Below are positions 53,187-64,000 of a stretch of 64,000 nt of DNA, piece by piece. Below the pieces are notes generated by a model. It made no database searches. It worked only from the letters and a program-made list of their open reading frames with translations, and was not told where the DNA came from. The position numbers and the translations under genes were made by a program. Source of the DNA: Chelonoidis abingdonii (lineage: Eukaryota > Chordata > Testudines > Testudinidae); the NCBI RefSeq assembly GCF_003597395.2, contig NC_133778.1, forward strand, positions 9,548,851 to 9,612,850, written 5' to 3'. The first letter of the stretch is position 1; each line of letters begins with the position of its first letter.

Positions 53187-55560
53187 GATACCGGGGGAAT
53201 ATTCCACTGGGGACCCTGAAATCAGGCTCTCTAACCCCATGCACCCTTGTCTATCTGACTCCACAGGACTGTTGTCTTCATGCAGGCGCAGTGGCCCTGC
53301 AGGCCCCATAGAGCCTCTGGACTGTCAAACCATAGAGAACAGGGTAGGGAGTGATGGAGGTAGAGAAGCCGATCTCATTGCCCCAAGAATTTTGTAGCTG
53401 GTTTGTCACTGTTTTCTATGATCCAGGATGACTCTGACCACCCAGACTCAGACAGTGTCACTGGTTAATGTAGGGGGGGCTTCTCTAGCTCAGTGGTGGA
53501 TTTAGAGTTAGTGGGGCCCCCCCAGTCCTGTGCTCAGCTTCATTTTTAGGGTATCTCCTTGGGACCCAGCCAAGAAATAGAACATTCTCTTCTATCTCCC
53601 CCTGCACCCGTTTTTCACTCTTTTTTTCTTCAGCCTCCTCCTATAAGTAATAGCAAGTAAATGAAAATAAAGTGAGGTACCTTGATTGTTTTTGTAGTCC
53701 AGCTTATTTTTCCACAAACCACTTGAAAATCGCTGGGGGTCTCGGTGGGGAATATGGGAGAGGCTGAGACAGCGCAGGTTTAACCAGAGGGAAGTGAATC
53801 AAGAAGAAAATGTGAATGAAGATAAACAAGAACAAATAGAGAATCTGGGAGAAATAGTGAACAATAGAAATGAAAAGTGTGGCAGGAAAGTATCCCTGAC
53901 AGGGGAACCGGCCAGGGGGCAGCAAGAGGGGAAGGGATAAATCAGGAGAAAAAAATGGAGCAGTCAAGGAGGAAGATCTGTGACGGAGAGGAGAGAGGGA
54001 GACACACATGGGGTGGGGGTAGGAGGGCTAGGAAAACAGTGAGTAGAAAAGGACCGAATGAAAGAAAAGGGAGGGAAAGGGAATGTGACAAGGACAGAGC
54101 TGTATTAAATGTTACGGAAAGTGAGACTAACTCATGATTTCCCTAGATTAATTCCTGCACATCGGGCTGTTCTAGTGCCATTAAGAAACCTGTACCCAGT
54201 AGCTGTGACTCTCCTGGCCATACGCTGTGGTTATTAAAGCTCCTTCCTAGCTCCTTCGAATTTCCTGCTCTCCAGTTACTTACTGTAAATACAGCATTAC
54301 AAACCATTCCTCCTGTTCATTCCACTTTCATGTCCCAGCTGCAGTTGTTGGGATTTGCTTCCTGACTTGCTTGTATCTCCCCAGCAAGGAATATCAGGAG
54401 AGTTTGGGTTTTACTGTGGCTTGTCACTGTCCAGCCTGTGCTCTGTCTCTCTCTTGCCCGGGAATTGCTGAGCTGTGCTCTGTGGACAGGTGCAACCTGT
54501 GATGGGACTGAGAGGTGTAAATGCTGAGTGTTACAGGACATGGTTTTAGGCAGCTAGAAAATTCCAGGAATAACCCAGTGATCCACAAAGCAGAGTTAGG
54601 GACCTAAACTCCCTGTACAATGCATGGGCAACAAAGGCACCTCACAATGTGATTCACAAAAGCCAATTCAGCAGGCAGGGATCCATCTAAGCCAGCCAAG
54701 GGAGAGGCTGACAAGGGGAGGGGGGTGTCCTAAGCCCTTCCCATCTCTCAAACACACATGCCTAAATCTGGGCTGCAAAGGGGCATGAATCTCCACTTCT
54801 CAATCCAGGACCAACACTCAGCTGACCCAGAATGGGATCCAGCCCTGCATTTGTCAGTGAGGCCTAGGGGTCTGGGCCTGAGCCAGTGCTGGGTCTGCCA
54901 ACATCACATCCACTATCGCTTCTGAGAGAGAAAGGATCAAAATATCTCCTCCTCTGTCCCATTCAGGGAAGGGTGCCAGCAACTAAGCTGTGGGATGTTC
55001 TGATGTGAGTCTTCTCCCATCTCTCCTTTTGTAGCTGCTCCACTGTGTCCTACCTCTGTGGTGGGTTCCCGAACTACTGGACGCTCATAAAAATAACATT
55101 GTTACAGATAAATAATGAAAACGTGCAGAACTACAGAAATCCAGGGGGTTTCAGGACGGGGAGACCAATTCAGGCAAGCAGAGCGGATAAGACAAATTTG
55201 TAAGCTGCTATTGATACCCGAGAAACTCCATTTTAAAGTCCCAGACTCCGTTTGATAAACCTGACTTTCATTTTGAATCAGCAAGAGTCACCCCACCACT
55301 AGATAGAAGCTGCTGGTCACATCACACTAACAATAGACTTGCCAGAACAACCAAACTGGTGGGGGAAAGGTGGTAAAAGAACAATGCTAAAAATAGCAGC
55401 AGATAATGTCCCTGTGAGGTGAATAATGGTCACAGTCTAAACATAGAACTGACAGGTTAGAATGTTAGCAGAAGTGGCCAGAAAGTTCGGGCAGAATGGT
55501 GTAATAGTCAGGCTGTCAGCTGAGAGCCGATGGTTGAGAGCGCTGACAGAGACACCGGCA
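53187..55560. other. Unassigned sequence downstream of the TRIM copy
   Basis: No polyadenylation site could be tied to the pseudogene. 53480-53560 resembles a scrap of the hAT MITE family (gatttagagttagtggggcc). The rest is unclassified. Confidence 0.35.
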
Positions 55561-55561
55561 G

Positions 55562-56250
55562 CAGAATCATAGAATATCAGGGTTGGAAGGGACCTCAGGA
55601 GGTCATATAGTTCAACCCCCTGCTCAAGGCAGGACCAACCCCAACTAAATCATCCCAGCCAGGGCTTTGTCAAGCCTGACCTTAAAAACCTCTAAGGAAG
55701 GAGAGTCCACCACCTCCCTAGATAACCCATTCCAGTGCTTCACCACCCTCCTAGTGAAAAAGTTTTTCCTAATATCCAACCTAAACCTCCCCCATTGCAA
55801 TTTGAGACCATTACTCCTTGTTCTGACATCAGGTACCACTCAGAACAGTCTAGATCCTTCCTCTTTGGAGCCCCCTTTCAGGTAGTTGAAAGCAGCTATC
55901 AAATCCCCCCTCACTCTTCTCTTCTGCAGACTAAACAATCCCAGTTCCCTCAGCCTCTCCTCATAAGTCATGTGCTCCAGCCTCCTAATCATTTTTGTTG
56001 CCCGTCGCTGGACTCTCTCCAATTTTTCCACATCCTTCTTGTAGTGTGCGGCCTACAACTGGACACAGTACTCCAGATGAGGCCTCATCAATGTCAAATA
56101 GAGGGGAATGATCATGTCCCTCAATCTGCTGGCAGTGTCCTACTTACACAGTCCAAAATGCCATTAGCCTTCTTGGCAACAAGGGCATGCTGTTGACTCA
56201 TATCCAGCTTCTCGTCCACTGTAACCCCTAGGTCCTGTGCTTGTGCCTGG
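55562..56250 (-). mobile_element. CR1 LINE 3' part
   Basis: On the minus strand it encodes [44 protein letters not shown] and [20 protein letters not shown], then [16 protein letters not shown]. It ends with the CR1 3' terminus (gatattctatgattct on the minus strand) at about 55564. It is truncated 5' and the long frames are broken in at least two places. Confidence 0.92.
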
Positions 56251-56337
56251 TGCACGTGGCGAAGAAACAGAGACAGCGTGTGCACCAGAGAGACAGCACA
56301 GTGGAGTCAGCAAAGTAAGTCTGTCTGACAGTTATAG

Positions 56338-56373
56338 TGTGTGTGTGTGTGTGTGTGTGCGTGTGTGTGTGCG
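56338..56373. repeat. (TG)n microsatellite
   Basis: TG dinucleotides with a few CG interruptions, about 36 bp. Confidence 0.88.
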
Positions 56374-57853
56374 CGTGCGAGCACAGGGTTTATGTCTGTG
56401 TGTTGATTGTGAAAGGAATTTATATATGTAAGACCTAAAGAATATTTAACAACTTCTGTCAGCAACCTGTGAACGACTGATCAGCGAAAACAGGATGCAT
56501 CACTTTAAACTGTAAAGCAATATGGCTTGGGGTGCTCGTCAATGTGTTGTAAAGGATTTGTGCTTTCCAACATCAATAAGGGATCTCTGTGTTATAACAT
56601 CATGACAGTTTGGGTGCTGGAAGGGGCTCCTAGATGGGGCAAATTCCCTCCCAGAGCTTTTACTCCTCACTCCTGCACCCCAACACTCTGCCCTAGCCTG
56701 GAGCACCCTCCTGCACCCAAACTCCCTTCCAGAGCCTGGACCCCTCACCCCTCCTGCACCCCAACCCCCTGCCCCAGCTGGGTGAAAGTGAGGGTGGGGG
56801 AAAGCAAGGGAAGAGGGTGGGGCTTTGAGGAAGGGGCTAGGTAGATCCTGGGTTGTCTTAAATTCAAAAAGTGATCTTGGGTGTAAAAAGGTTGGAGACC
56901 CCTACTCTAGGCTTTCTCCAGGTTGGGTGACCAGCTCCCAGACCAGACCATTTCTGTTATGTTCTATGCTTCAGCTTCTCTCTCACACACACCATCCCTG
57001 TCCCCACCTCACCGCCTGCCCCCAAAACAATACGCACTTACAAAGACCTTGTGGCTGGCTCATTCAGTCATTCCATTAGAGACTGCTATTGTTCCCCATG
57101 TGCACCTGGAATGAAGCCAATCTCAGTCCCTTCCAGACCTATGATTCTGTGATTCTATGATTTTGGTGAGCCTGACCCATGATTTTTGAACATTTGGGGC
57201 TGGCAATACTGTATTCCCAAACCAAGACTTTCTTCTTCTTCCTCATCCTCCTCCTTGTGGAGAAATCCTCCCTCTCTCCTCCATCAAAGCGAAGTCCACA
57301 AAAGCTTTTGCTCATTCTGCAGCAGCAAATCCAGCCACCCCGTGAGCCCTATCCCCCTTTTGGCAGCCAGGCCTAAGGCCACACCGGGTGGCTGGGGCAG
57401 TGCAGAAAATATAACGCTGGTCTCCAGTCTCAGCGTAAGCCCCTAGCCACAGGACAGTCCTTCCTCTGACGTTACAGCTCCTCCTTACCCAGTTCTAGCT
57501 CTTGTGCTTGAGATTCCGTAGTTCTGTTGGGGGAAGAGGCTGCATTAAATGCACTGTAAACTTGCTGGTGCAGCTCCCAGCAGTGGTGAGATTCTGGCAT
57601 TTCCACTGCTGAGGCTCTGCCCAGAACTGCTTTATCAGGGATTATTGTTTTGTTCAATGCTGCAGAGCAATTTATGGGGGGAATGAGACAAAAGTGCAGA
57701 TGCTACTTGGAATTTCATATGTAAGGGGCCAAATTCCTGTTGCCCAGGCAGAATGAGAAGCAGCGCTTCTGTGCGGATCTGTGCTGCTCCAGATCTTGTG
57801 TTTTTGGTGAACAAAGTCTTGTGTAAGGATCAGGCCTTTTTCTGTAGTCATAT
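56374..57853. other. Unassigned sequence with repeat scraps
   Basis: 56620-56910 is C-rich, then G-rich, and ends gttggagacccctactct, which looks like a hAT-type terminus. 57110-57165 is a CR1 3' tip (cttccagacctatgattctg). 57165-57235 is the dispersed 'cccatgatttttgaac' scrap also seen near 41850. Confidence 0.45.
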
Positions 57854-58805
57854 TGTAAGGCCTAAGAGCCTACGGCCTTGGTGTGCAGTCAGATTAGAAC
57901 AGCAGCAGCCATTAGCTGAGAATCAGGAAGCCACATCCTCACATTCCATCTAAATTACATTAAAACGGTGTAATACCAGGCTGCTAAGAAGGAAACTCCA
58001 TCCTAATGATACCCACTATCACCAGACACGGAACCTGATCTGAAGATGGTTAAAGAAAACATAAGTTTGATGGCATCTGTCTGGCAAGAAACTACTTATC
58101 AATAGTTGTGGTTGTGAAATCCTCATTTCTTTATTGTTTTGTCTTTCCAGTCCCCATTTTCTGTTGTTCATCTGTATAGTCCCTGTCTGGATCCTTGATT
58201 GTTTTTATCTGTTACATAATTCATTTTGCTAGATGTAAATCCATCAAGGTTGTGGGATATAACTGAGTAGAGAATTACGTTACAGTATGTTAGAATTGGT
58301 TAGTAAAATGTTACTAAAGTAATTGGTTAAGGTAGAGCTAAGCAGGACTCAAGTTTCACTATAAACTGGGATCTAACAAGGAGACCAACAGGGGGGAAAA
58401 GAAGGAATAGAAGAATAAGAAAAGACCTAGAAGAAGAAGAAGAACTCACCCCCAAGAGACAGCCTAAGACCAGAGCTGCCAAGAATCCTCTGCTCGACCA
58501 TGACACACAGGAACCAGAACCCAGATGAGACCGACCTTGCCTGGCCAACAGGGAAAGTTCGCCTGCCTGATCAGGACTGGTGAGGAGAGCATTGTGTGCT
58601 TAGTGTGTGTATTCTGCTTGCTTGATAATCATTAGTAAATAGAGTAAGGATATTACTGTGTAAGGCTCTTTTTCACTGGTAAAAGATCCTGTAAACCCGC
58701 TGGAAGTTACGCCCTGAGCCCTCGGAATTGGGTCTAGGTGAGTATTTAAATCAACAAAGTTACGCCAGAACCCTAGGAATGGGTAACATTGGGTGCCCCT
58801 CATAT
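57848..58805 (+). mobile_element. Possible LTR-like element
   Basis: A 6-base direct repeat tcatat (57848-57853 and 58800-58805) flanks 946 bp that starts TGTAAGGCCTAAGAGCC. It has an AT-rich region then 'gtaaggctctttttcactgg', as in LTR U5 regions. The right edge does not end in CA, so the call is weak. Confidence 0.3.
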
Positions 58806-61800
58806 ATGTGAATGACAGAAAATTTTGTGCAGGTAACACTTGTTTCTGCAGGTAGGAGTTGTCTGATTGGTGGCCGGGCCATCCCGATCGGACCAGAGCT
58901 TAACCTGGTCGACTCGGCTATTAGACCCCTTGCTAGGCATGACGGGAAATTTCTATCTGCATTCACTGGCTCTCTTGGAGGACTGACTGCCTTGTTCAAA
59001 CCCCCGGCCTCCATTGCTTCCCTCAGCTAATGCTTGGTCTCTTCTCTGCCTTTGGCTTGATCTTTTCCAGCCCCTAGATGGTGGCTTGCCAGACCCTGGA
59101 GCCAAAGGAGGAAATTCAACTGTACTGAGTTGGTGGTTTAAGATGCAGTTGTAGGTACAGCTGGTTACACGGGCTGCTCTTTGAACTGGACAGTGTGCAG
59201 CCATTGAAGCGCATTGGGAATGGGAATATTGTTGCAGGGATGGAGAGTGAACTAGACACATTGCTGCAAATTAGCTTCTTCCTCCAGGACCGGCCAGTCT
59301 ACTTACAAGGAAAGACATCGTTTGTGTTTCAGGGACGGCATCGCGTGTGATTTGTAGTCATCTCTCAGCCACATTCATCCTGCTGCTGCTCCCTGCACCT
59401 GGGAACTCCCTGCTGGGCTCTGTCTCCTGATTCTCCAAGGAGCCCCCACAGACAGAGCCCTGAACGTCCTTGGAGCCTCTGGTAGGCTTGGGACTTTAAT
59501 ACCTTTCTCTAAGGGTGGTGCCTGCGCAGTGATCAGCGCACTCAGCTCCCACTGACTCTATTTGCCCAGCATTTAAACATCTGCTTTCCAGGTTACAACC
59601 TGTTTTTTAAATCCCTGGGGCGTGGGGAGTGATGTTCTAGAGCTTGCCCTCTGTGCTCACCCATCCCTCAGCCCTGCCCCACTTCTTAATGCCTTTAGTC
59701 AAGTACTGGGTAGGCCTAAGGAGTGATGTGGGCTGAAGACAGCCAGATTCTCCGAGAGGCAGTCTGGTCTGTGAGGAGTATTGGGGAGGGAGGTATAAAT
59801 GACCAAGGGGAAGAGGTAGTGTGTTTACAGCTGTGGGTTGCTGGGGGGCAAAGGGGGCAGATGCATTGTGCTCTGTGAGAAATGTCATCTTCAGGTGGCA
59901 GTACCCCCATTTTCTAACATTGGCTTTTCGTCTAACATGACTATTCCCATTGCCTGTTTGTGGACCTGTAGCAGATTGTGCATCCTTCAGAGCAGGTCAT
60001 TCTTCCATTGCAGGAGACACAAAATCAGATAATTTCTAGTGTGATTTTTGTTTGTTTATGTACAATGTGTCCACAAGGCCTGTTTCCTTGAACCTCTCAT
60101 CATATTAACCTGCAGCCTCTCATCCTATTGGTGTTTTGGTCCAGGGGGAATCAAATCATGGGTCCTGCCTGCTCCTTTCACAAAAACTGGATCAAGAAAA
60201 ATATTAAAATGGAAAAACCCCCTCCAAATTGGGAAGTTTTATTTATCATCACTGTGAGGCCTTCAGTGGCACTGGGCGTGACCATTTAGTAACCAGAACA
60301 GAAACAACTGCCAACATTGCTACAAGTATTTGTTTAAGGCACTGAGATAACTCCACTTTTCCTAAACTAATCCCTGAAGTGGATGGACTATGCAGTGAAT
60401 GACATGGTCACTTTCAGTAGCATTTACCAATCTCACTGCCACCTTGGCTTGTCTCCTTTTCAAGGCCCTTTGTTCACTCCCCCTTCCCCAAGTTCTCCTC
60501 TCTAAGTCTGGACTTTTCAATTGGCCAGAGTGCTCCTAGGTCACAGAGACATTGGTGACAAACAGGCCCTGCCACCCAGTTTTCTTACAGTGCAGGGGAA
60601 AGTTCCCTGAGCTGGGAATTTGTCCTCACGAGTTGATACAGGCTGTGGTTTAAATCCCCTGCAATTCACCTCCCATATGAGTGAGAAAGGCCATGAACCC
60701 AAGCATAGAAGCAGTGAGAAATGAGCAGCTGTAGCCCCCTTAACACTCAGTTAACAGACAGTGCCTACAAAGAGTTGGGAACAGAAGATGGGTCTCTAAC
60801 ATGGTAACCCCAAGTCTTAGCCATGCTGCCTTTCCAACTGAGTCTTCCACAGCTATAAAGTTGGCTTCTCACCCACCCCAGCCATTGTTCACCTGGTGCC
60901 AGGAAACAGGAACCCTGATTTCCCATCCTCTTCTGCTGTCTGGCCAAGGGCTGCCTAGTCAAATGGAAAAGTGTTTAAGTCCCCACTCTGCCCACCAGTT
61001 GCAGGTTCACAGACGCTAGGAATTACTGCTGCATCTCTTGAGGCAGAAGTCAATAGTGGGGATCTATAAGGCCAAAGTTGAACCAACCCCATGATGAGAG
61101 GGTGCAGATGCATGTGAATTATTTTTTTTTAAAATTATTTAATTCATCCAGTGAGAGAGCCTCCTTTAGAGCAGATTTTCTGAGTTCATGCCAACCCATG
61201 ACTTTCCCAAGAGCCCTGGAGACCCTCTTGTCACTGTTATTTTAAGTGGCCTTCGTTCGACACCTGCATGATAATACGATCCCACCAACCAGTGCTTGTT
61301 TCCCTAGCCCAGAAGTGATGGTCCACCGTATGCAGCTGCTCTGTGAATGACAAAAGCACTGGTAAGTTGCTGCTGTCCATATCACACTCGGGTGCCTGCG
61401 ATTCCTCCTCTGTCAGTAACTTTGCAAGTAACAGTACTGCCATGTGCAATGTCCTCACAACAGCTAACAGCGCATCGGAGAGAAGTGCAGGATCCATCCT
61501 CTCTCAGTGCAGATGCTGTCACGTGTTTACAAAGACTTGACAGTTGGAAAAATGGCCCAAAAGGAAGCCGGAAACCATTGGAGGGCTGGGACACAAAGCA
61601 GTGCATGACGGGACATTTTGCACGTCCCAGGATGCACTGCGCTCCATTTCCGCCTTCCCACAACACCTAGCGACAGATGGTGTCACCAGGCACTGTGGGA
61701 TCTGCCTTTTCTAAAGAAGGGCTTGGAGAGGCTCTTTCCCTTGATGGTTATGTTGGCTTAGTTTTCTCTCTGTGCTGAACCTCCTGCTCCCTTCAGGGCT

Positions 61801-63804
61801 GGAACCTCTTCTTGGCCGTTCAGGCCCATGCTCTGGTTTCAGCTAGAGCCCCAGGATGGAACTGGGGCGTAGGGCGTCCCAAAGGCTGGGGCGTGAGCCT
61901 TAGTTGCTTCCAGGCTAGCCTTTGCCATTCCTGACATGGCAAAGAAAATGGGTGGATGCCCAAGCCAGCATGCAGAGCAGTTTCCCTCTTCCAAATGTGC
62001 GCCTGTACCTCCACTTGAGGGGGCTTGCTAAATACCACCTTTGAAGCCTGTGTGTTTCTCTGCTGCTTGCCAGCTGGGGAAAAGCCTCTTGGGGTGAAAT
62101 CTCCTGCCCCACTGTCAAAATGAGCAACCTTGGAATGGGAACTGTAATAGGCCCCACATGCAGGGCTGGCCCTGCTTTCCTACTGTCTTCTGATGTTGGC
62201 CACAGAGTATCAGCAGCTGCCCCCACATGCTGGTCTGCGGGTGGCTTTCAGTGGGTGTCTGCTGTGCCAGGGAGCAGGCTGGCTGAGTGTCTGTGGCAGG
62301 AAACCACTTTGATGACTTCTTGTAGCCAGTGGGGTGAAGCAAAAGTTGCTTTTGTTGCTGGTTTGGTAAATCCTCAAGAGGCTTCACCACCATCCTTGGG
62401 ACATCTGCTCTATTTCTCAGCACTTCATCCTGAATTTGGCACCCTCAGTTGTGTCCCACAAAGCCACCACGATTACACCTTGAAAGATATCAAGGATTGA
62501 TGACATCACTATTATCACCTGACTCTGCACAGACTGACCTGGTGGCTGGGGAAAGGGTCAGAAAAAATCTGTGCATATTTGGCCATCTGTCCCTTTCTCC
62601 TCCCGTCTCAGGTTCTGGCTGCAGATTTCCCCAGACACTTGACTCCAAAGCACAGTGATTCAGATTAAAACACGAACCAAGATTACTAACTACAGAAAAC
62701 AGAAGTGAAGTGATATCAAACAAATCAAAGCAGATTACCTAGTAAATACACAAAACTGCAAACAAAGCCTAAAAGCCTAGGAAGATTGGATCTGATTTAG
62801 CAAGTGCTCACCCTGACCAATAGCACAAGCAGGCTTGCAGATGCTGAAGTCACAAGTTGCACTTGCTTTCCAGCTTGGGCTCCCCACTCCCACTCCAAGT
62901 CATTTTCTTTCGGAGCTTCTCTCAGGTGCTCAGCAACGGGAGAGTAATGAACAGCCGAGGATGTCACTCCCTGCCTTAGAGAGCTGTTTCATGTGGCCCA
63001 AAACTCGTTCTTTCAAACTTTGTTCCCAGCCCAGTTTGTGGAGAAACACGGGTACCCGAAATGGAGCTCAGTGTCATGTGGTCTGGTCACATGCCCTTGC
63101 TGAGCTCATTGCTCAGAGGCTGCCTGGAGCATTCTCAAGCAGGCTCACTAGGTGGGGGATAAGATTCTCCTAAGGCCTATTGTTTCCCCTGCTGGCCCTT
63201 CCCAACCAGCTGTCTACACTGGAAGCATCTTTCCTAGTGGCTGTCACCAGGTGTAACTACATTTGGAATAAAGATACAGAGTCAATATTCATAACTTCAG
63301 CTACCAAACTGATACATGCATACAGACAGGATACTCATATTCAGCAAATCAGAACTTTTCCAGCGACACCTTACACGACTCATCTTGAAGAAAGTGCATC
63401 ATCATGACGACGGATCTGGGGTGTAGTGTCAAAAGCAGTTTCTCTCTCCCTTTCCCCAGCAGGTTGGCAGGAAGGCCCAGCAGTTCAGCAGCCAGGGCTG
63501 CAGCAGGAAGGAGGGGGCTGTCCAGGACTTCTCCTCTGCCTGGGCTTTCCTGAGACCAGGCAAAACCAGAGGGTCACTGATCAGCTCCGGGTCAGCTGCT
63601 GCTGGAACCTGCTCCCAGACATGGACAACTGAATACCTGGGAACCAAATGCCCCTGCTGAGCGTGGGAATTAGGAAATGGAGGTTTTACTATGGCCAGCC
63701 CTAGCTAGGGCATTGAGAGAATTTCCCTCCTATGTGGTGGAGTCTCTGATGTCCAGTGTGGTGTTAGCGCCAACTGAAGCATTTTCCATGCTAAGGACAT
63801 CTGA
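58806..63804. other. Five kilobases without a recognised gene
   Basis: I see no exon with a known domain. 59339-59405 has a short frame with a leader-like core (TFILLLLPAPGNSLLG), but no start or downstream Ig exon supports it. The sequence is less GC-rich and less repetitive than the rest and could hold unrecognised single-copy sequence. Confidence 0.35.
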
Positions 63805-64000
63805 GGGGCTCATAGAATCATAAACTAATAGAATATCAGGGTTGGAAGGGATCTCAGGAGGTCATCTAGTTCAACTCCTTGCTCAAAGCAGGACCAATTT
63901 CCAACTAAATCATCTCAGCCAGGGCTTTGTCAAGCCTGACCTTAAAAACCTCTAAGGAAGGAGAGTCCACCACCTCCTTAGGTAACCCATTCCAGTGCTT
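63805..64000 (-). mobile_element. CR1 LINE 3' end, runs off the window
   Basis: Starts catagaatcataaactaata and continues 'tatcagggttggaagggatc' and 'ttcaactccttgctcaaagc', matching 55562-55740 closely. It is the CR1 3' UTR and ORF2 end on the minus strand, continuing past 64000. Confidence 0.9.

Noticed and set aside
59339..59405. Signal-peptide exon of a butyrophilin-like gene
   Set aside because: A hydrophobic stretch exists but lacks an in-frame start, and no Ig exon follows within the window.
1..64000. CRISPR arrays, operons, riboswitches, bacterial promoters
   Set aside because: No regularly spaced short repeats with unique spacers, and the sequence is vertebrate nuclear DNA with introns and LINEs.

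Overview
The window looks like turtle nuclear DNA. It carries many degenerate CR1 LINE pieces with the chelonian 3' end, a tRNA-derived SINE with a CR1-like tail, several hAT-type miniature transposons with clean 8-base target duplications, solo LTRs, Penelope-like tails, a Tigger element and a Tx1/L1-like ORF2 end. Repeats dominate. No complete, undamaged host protein gene was found. The assignment to turtle rests on remembered repeat families, since no database search was possible.

The recognisable host-gene remains all belong to the butyrophilin/TRIM (B30.2) families, which in reptiles and birds cluster around the MHC. They are: a butyrophilin-like IgV exon with one stop (8565-8900); the 3' half of a B30.2 domain (about 10812-11060); a minus-strand B30.2 piece (about 18530-18624) and a minus-strand 96-bp TRIM coiled-coil exon (23039-23134) that could be ends of one decayed gene; and a seven-exon RING/B-box/coiled-coil/PRY-SPRY TRIM copy (46082-53186). 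The TRIM copy keeps its splice sites but has stops, frameshifts and lost zinc ligands. These remains suggest a birth-and-death BTN/TRIM cluster.

Layout: 1-8.5 kb holds hAT MITEs, an LTR-like region and a rearranged CR1. 8.5-23.2 kb holds the B30.2/IgV relics with MITEs and a Penelope-like element encoding a GIY-YIG endonuclease remnant. 23.2-34.7 kb is a nest of LTRs, a Tx1-like ORF2 end, and a near-complete Tigger (30016-33570) with an open 558-589 codon transposase, itself interrupted by a solo LTR. 34.9-41.4 kb is a large inverted repeat with two 1.5-kb arms of about 98% identity around a 3.5-kb spacer. 41.4-45.6 kb holds GC-rich tandem repeats and MITEs. 46.1-53.2 kb is the TRIM pseudogene. 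53.2-64 kb is mostly unassigned sequence with CR1 ends and one possible LTR.

The observations most worth following are: short Penelope-like tails inserted as fold-backs between 10-12 base target duplications; the inverted repeat, whose identity seems higher towards its centre; and the open Tigger transposase whose first catalytic aspartate is replaced by alanine.
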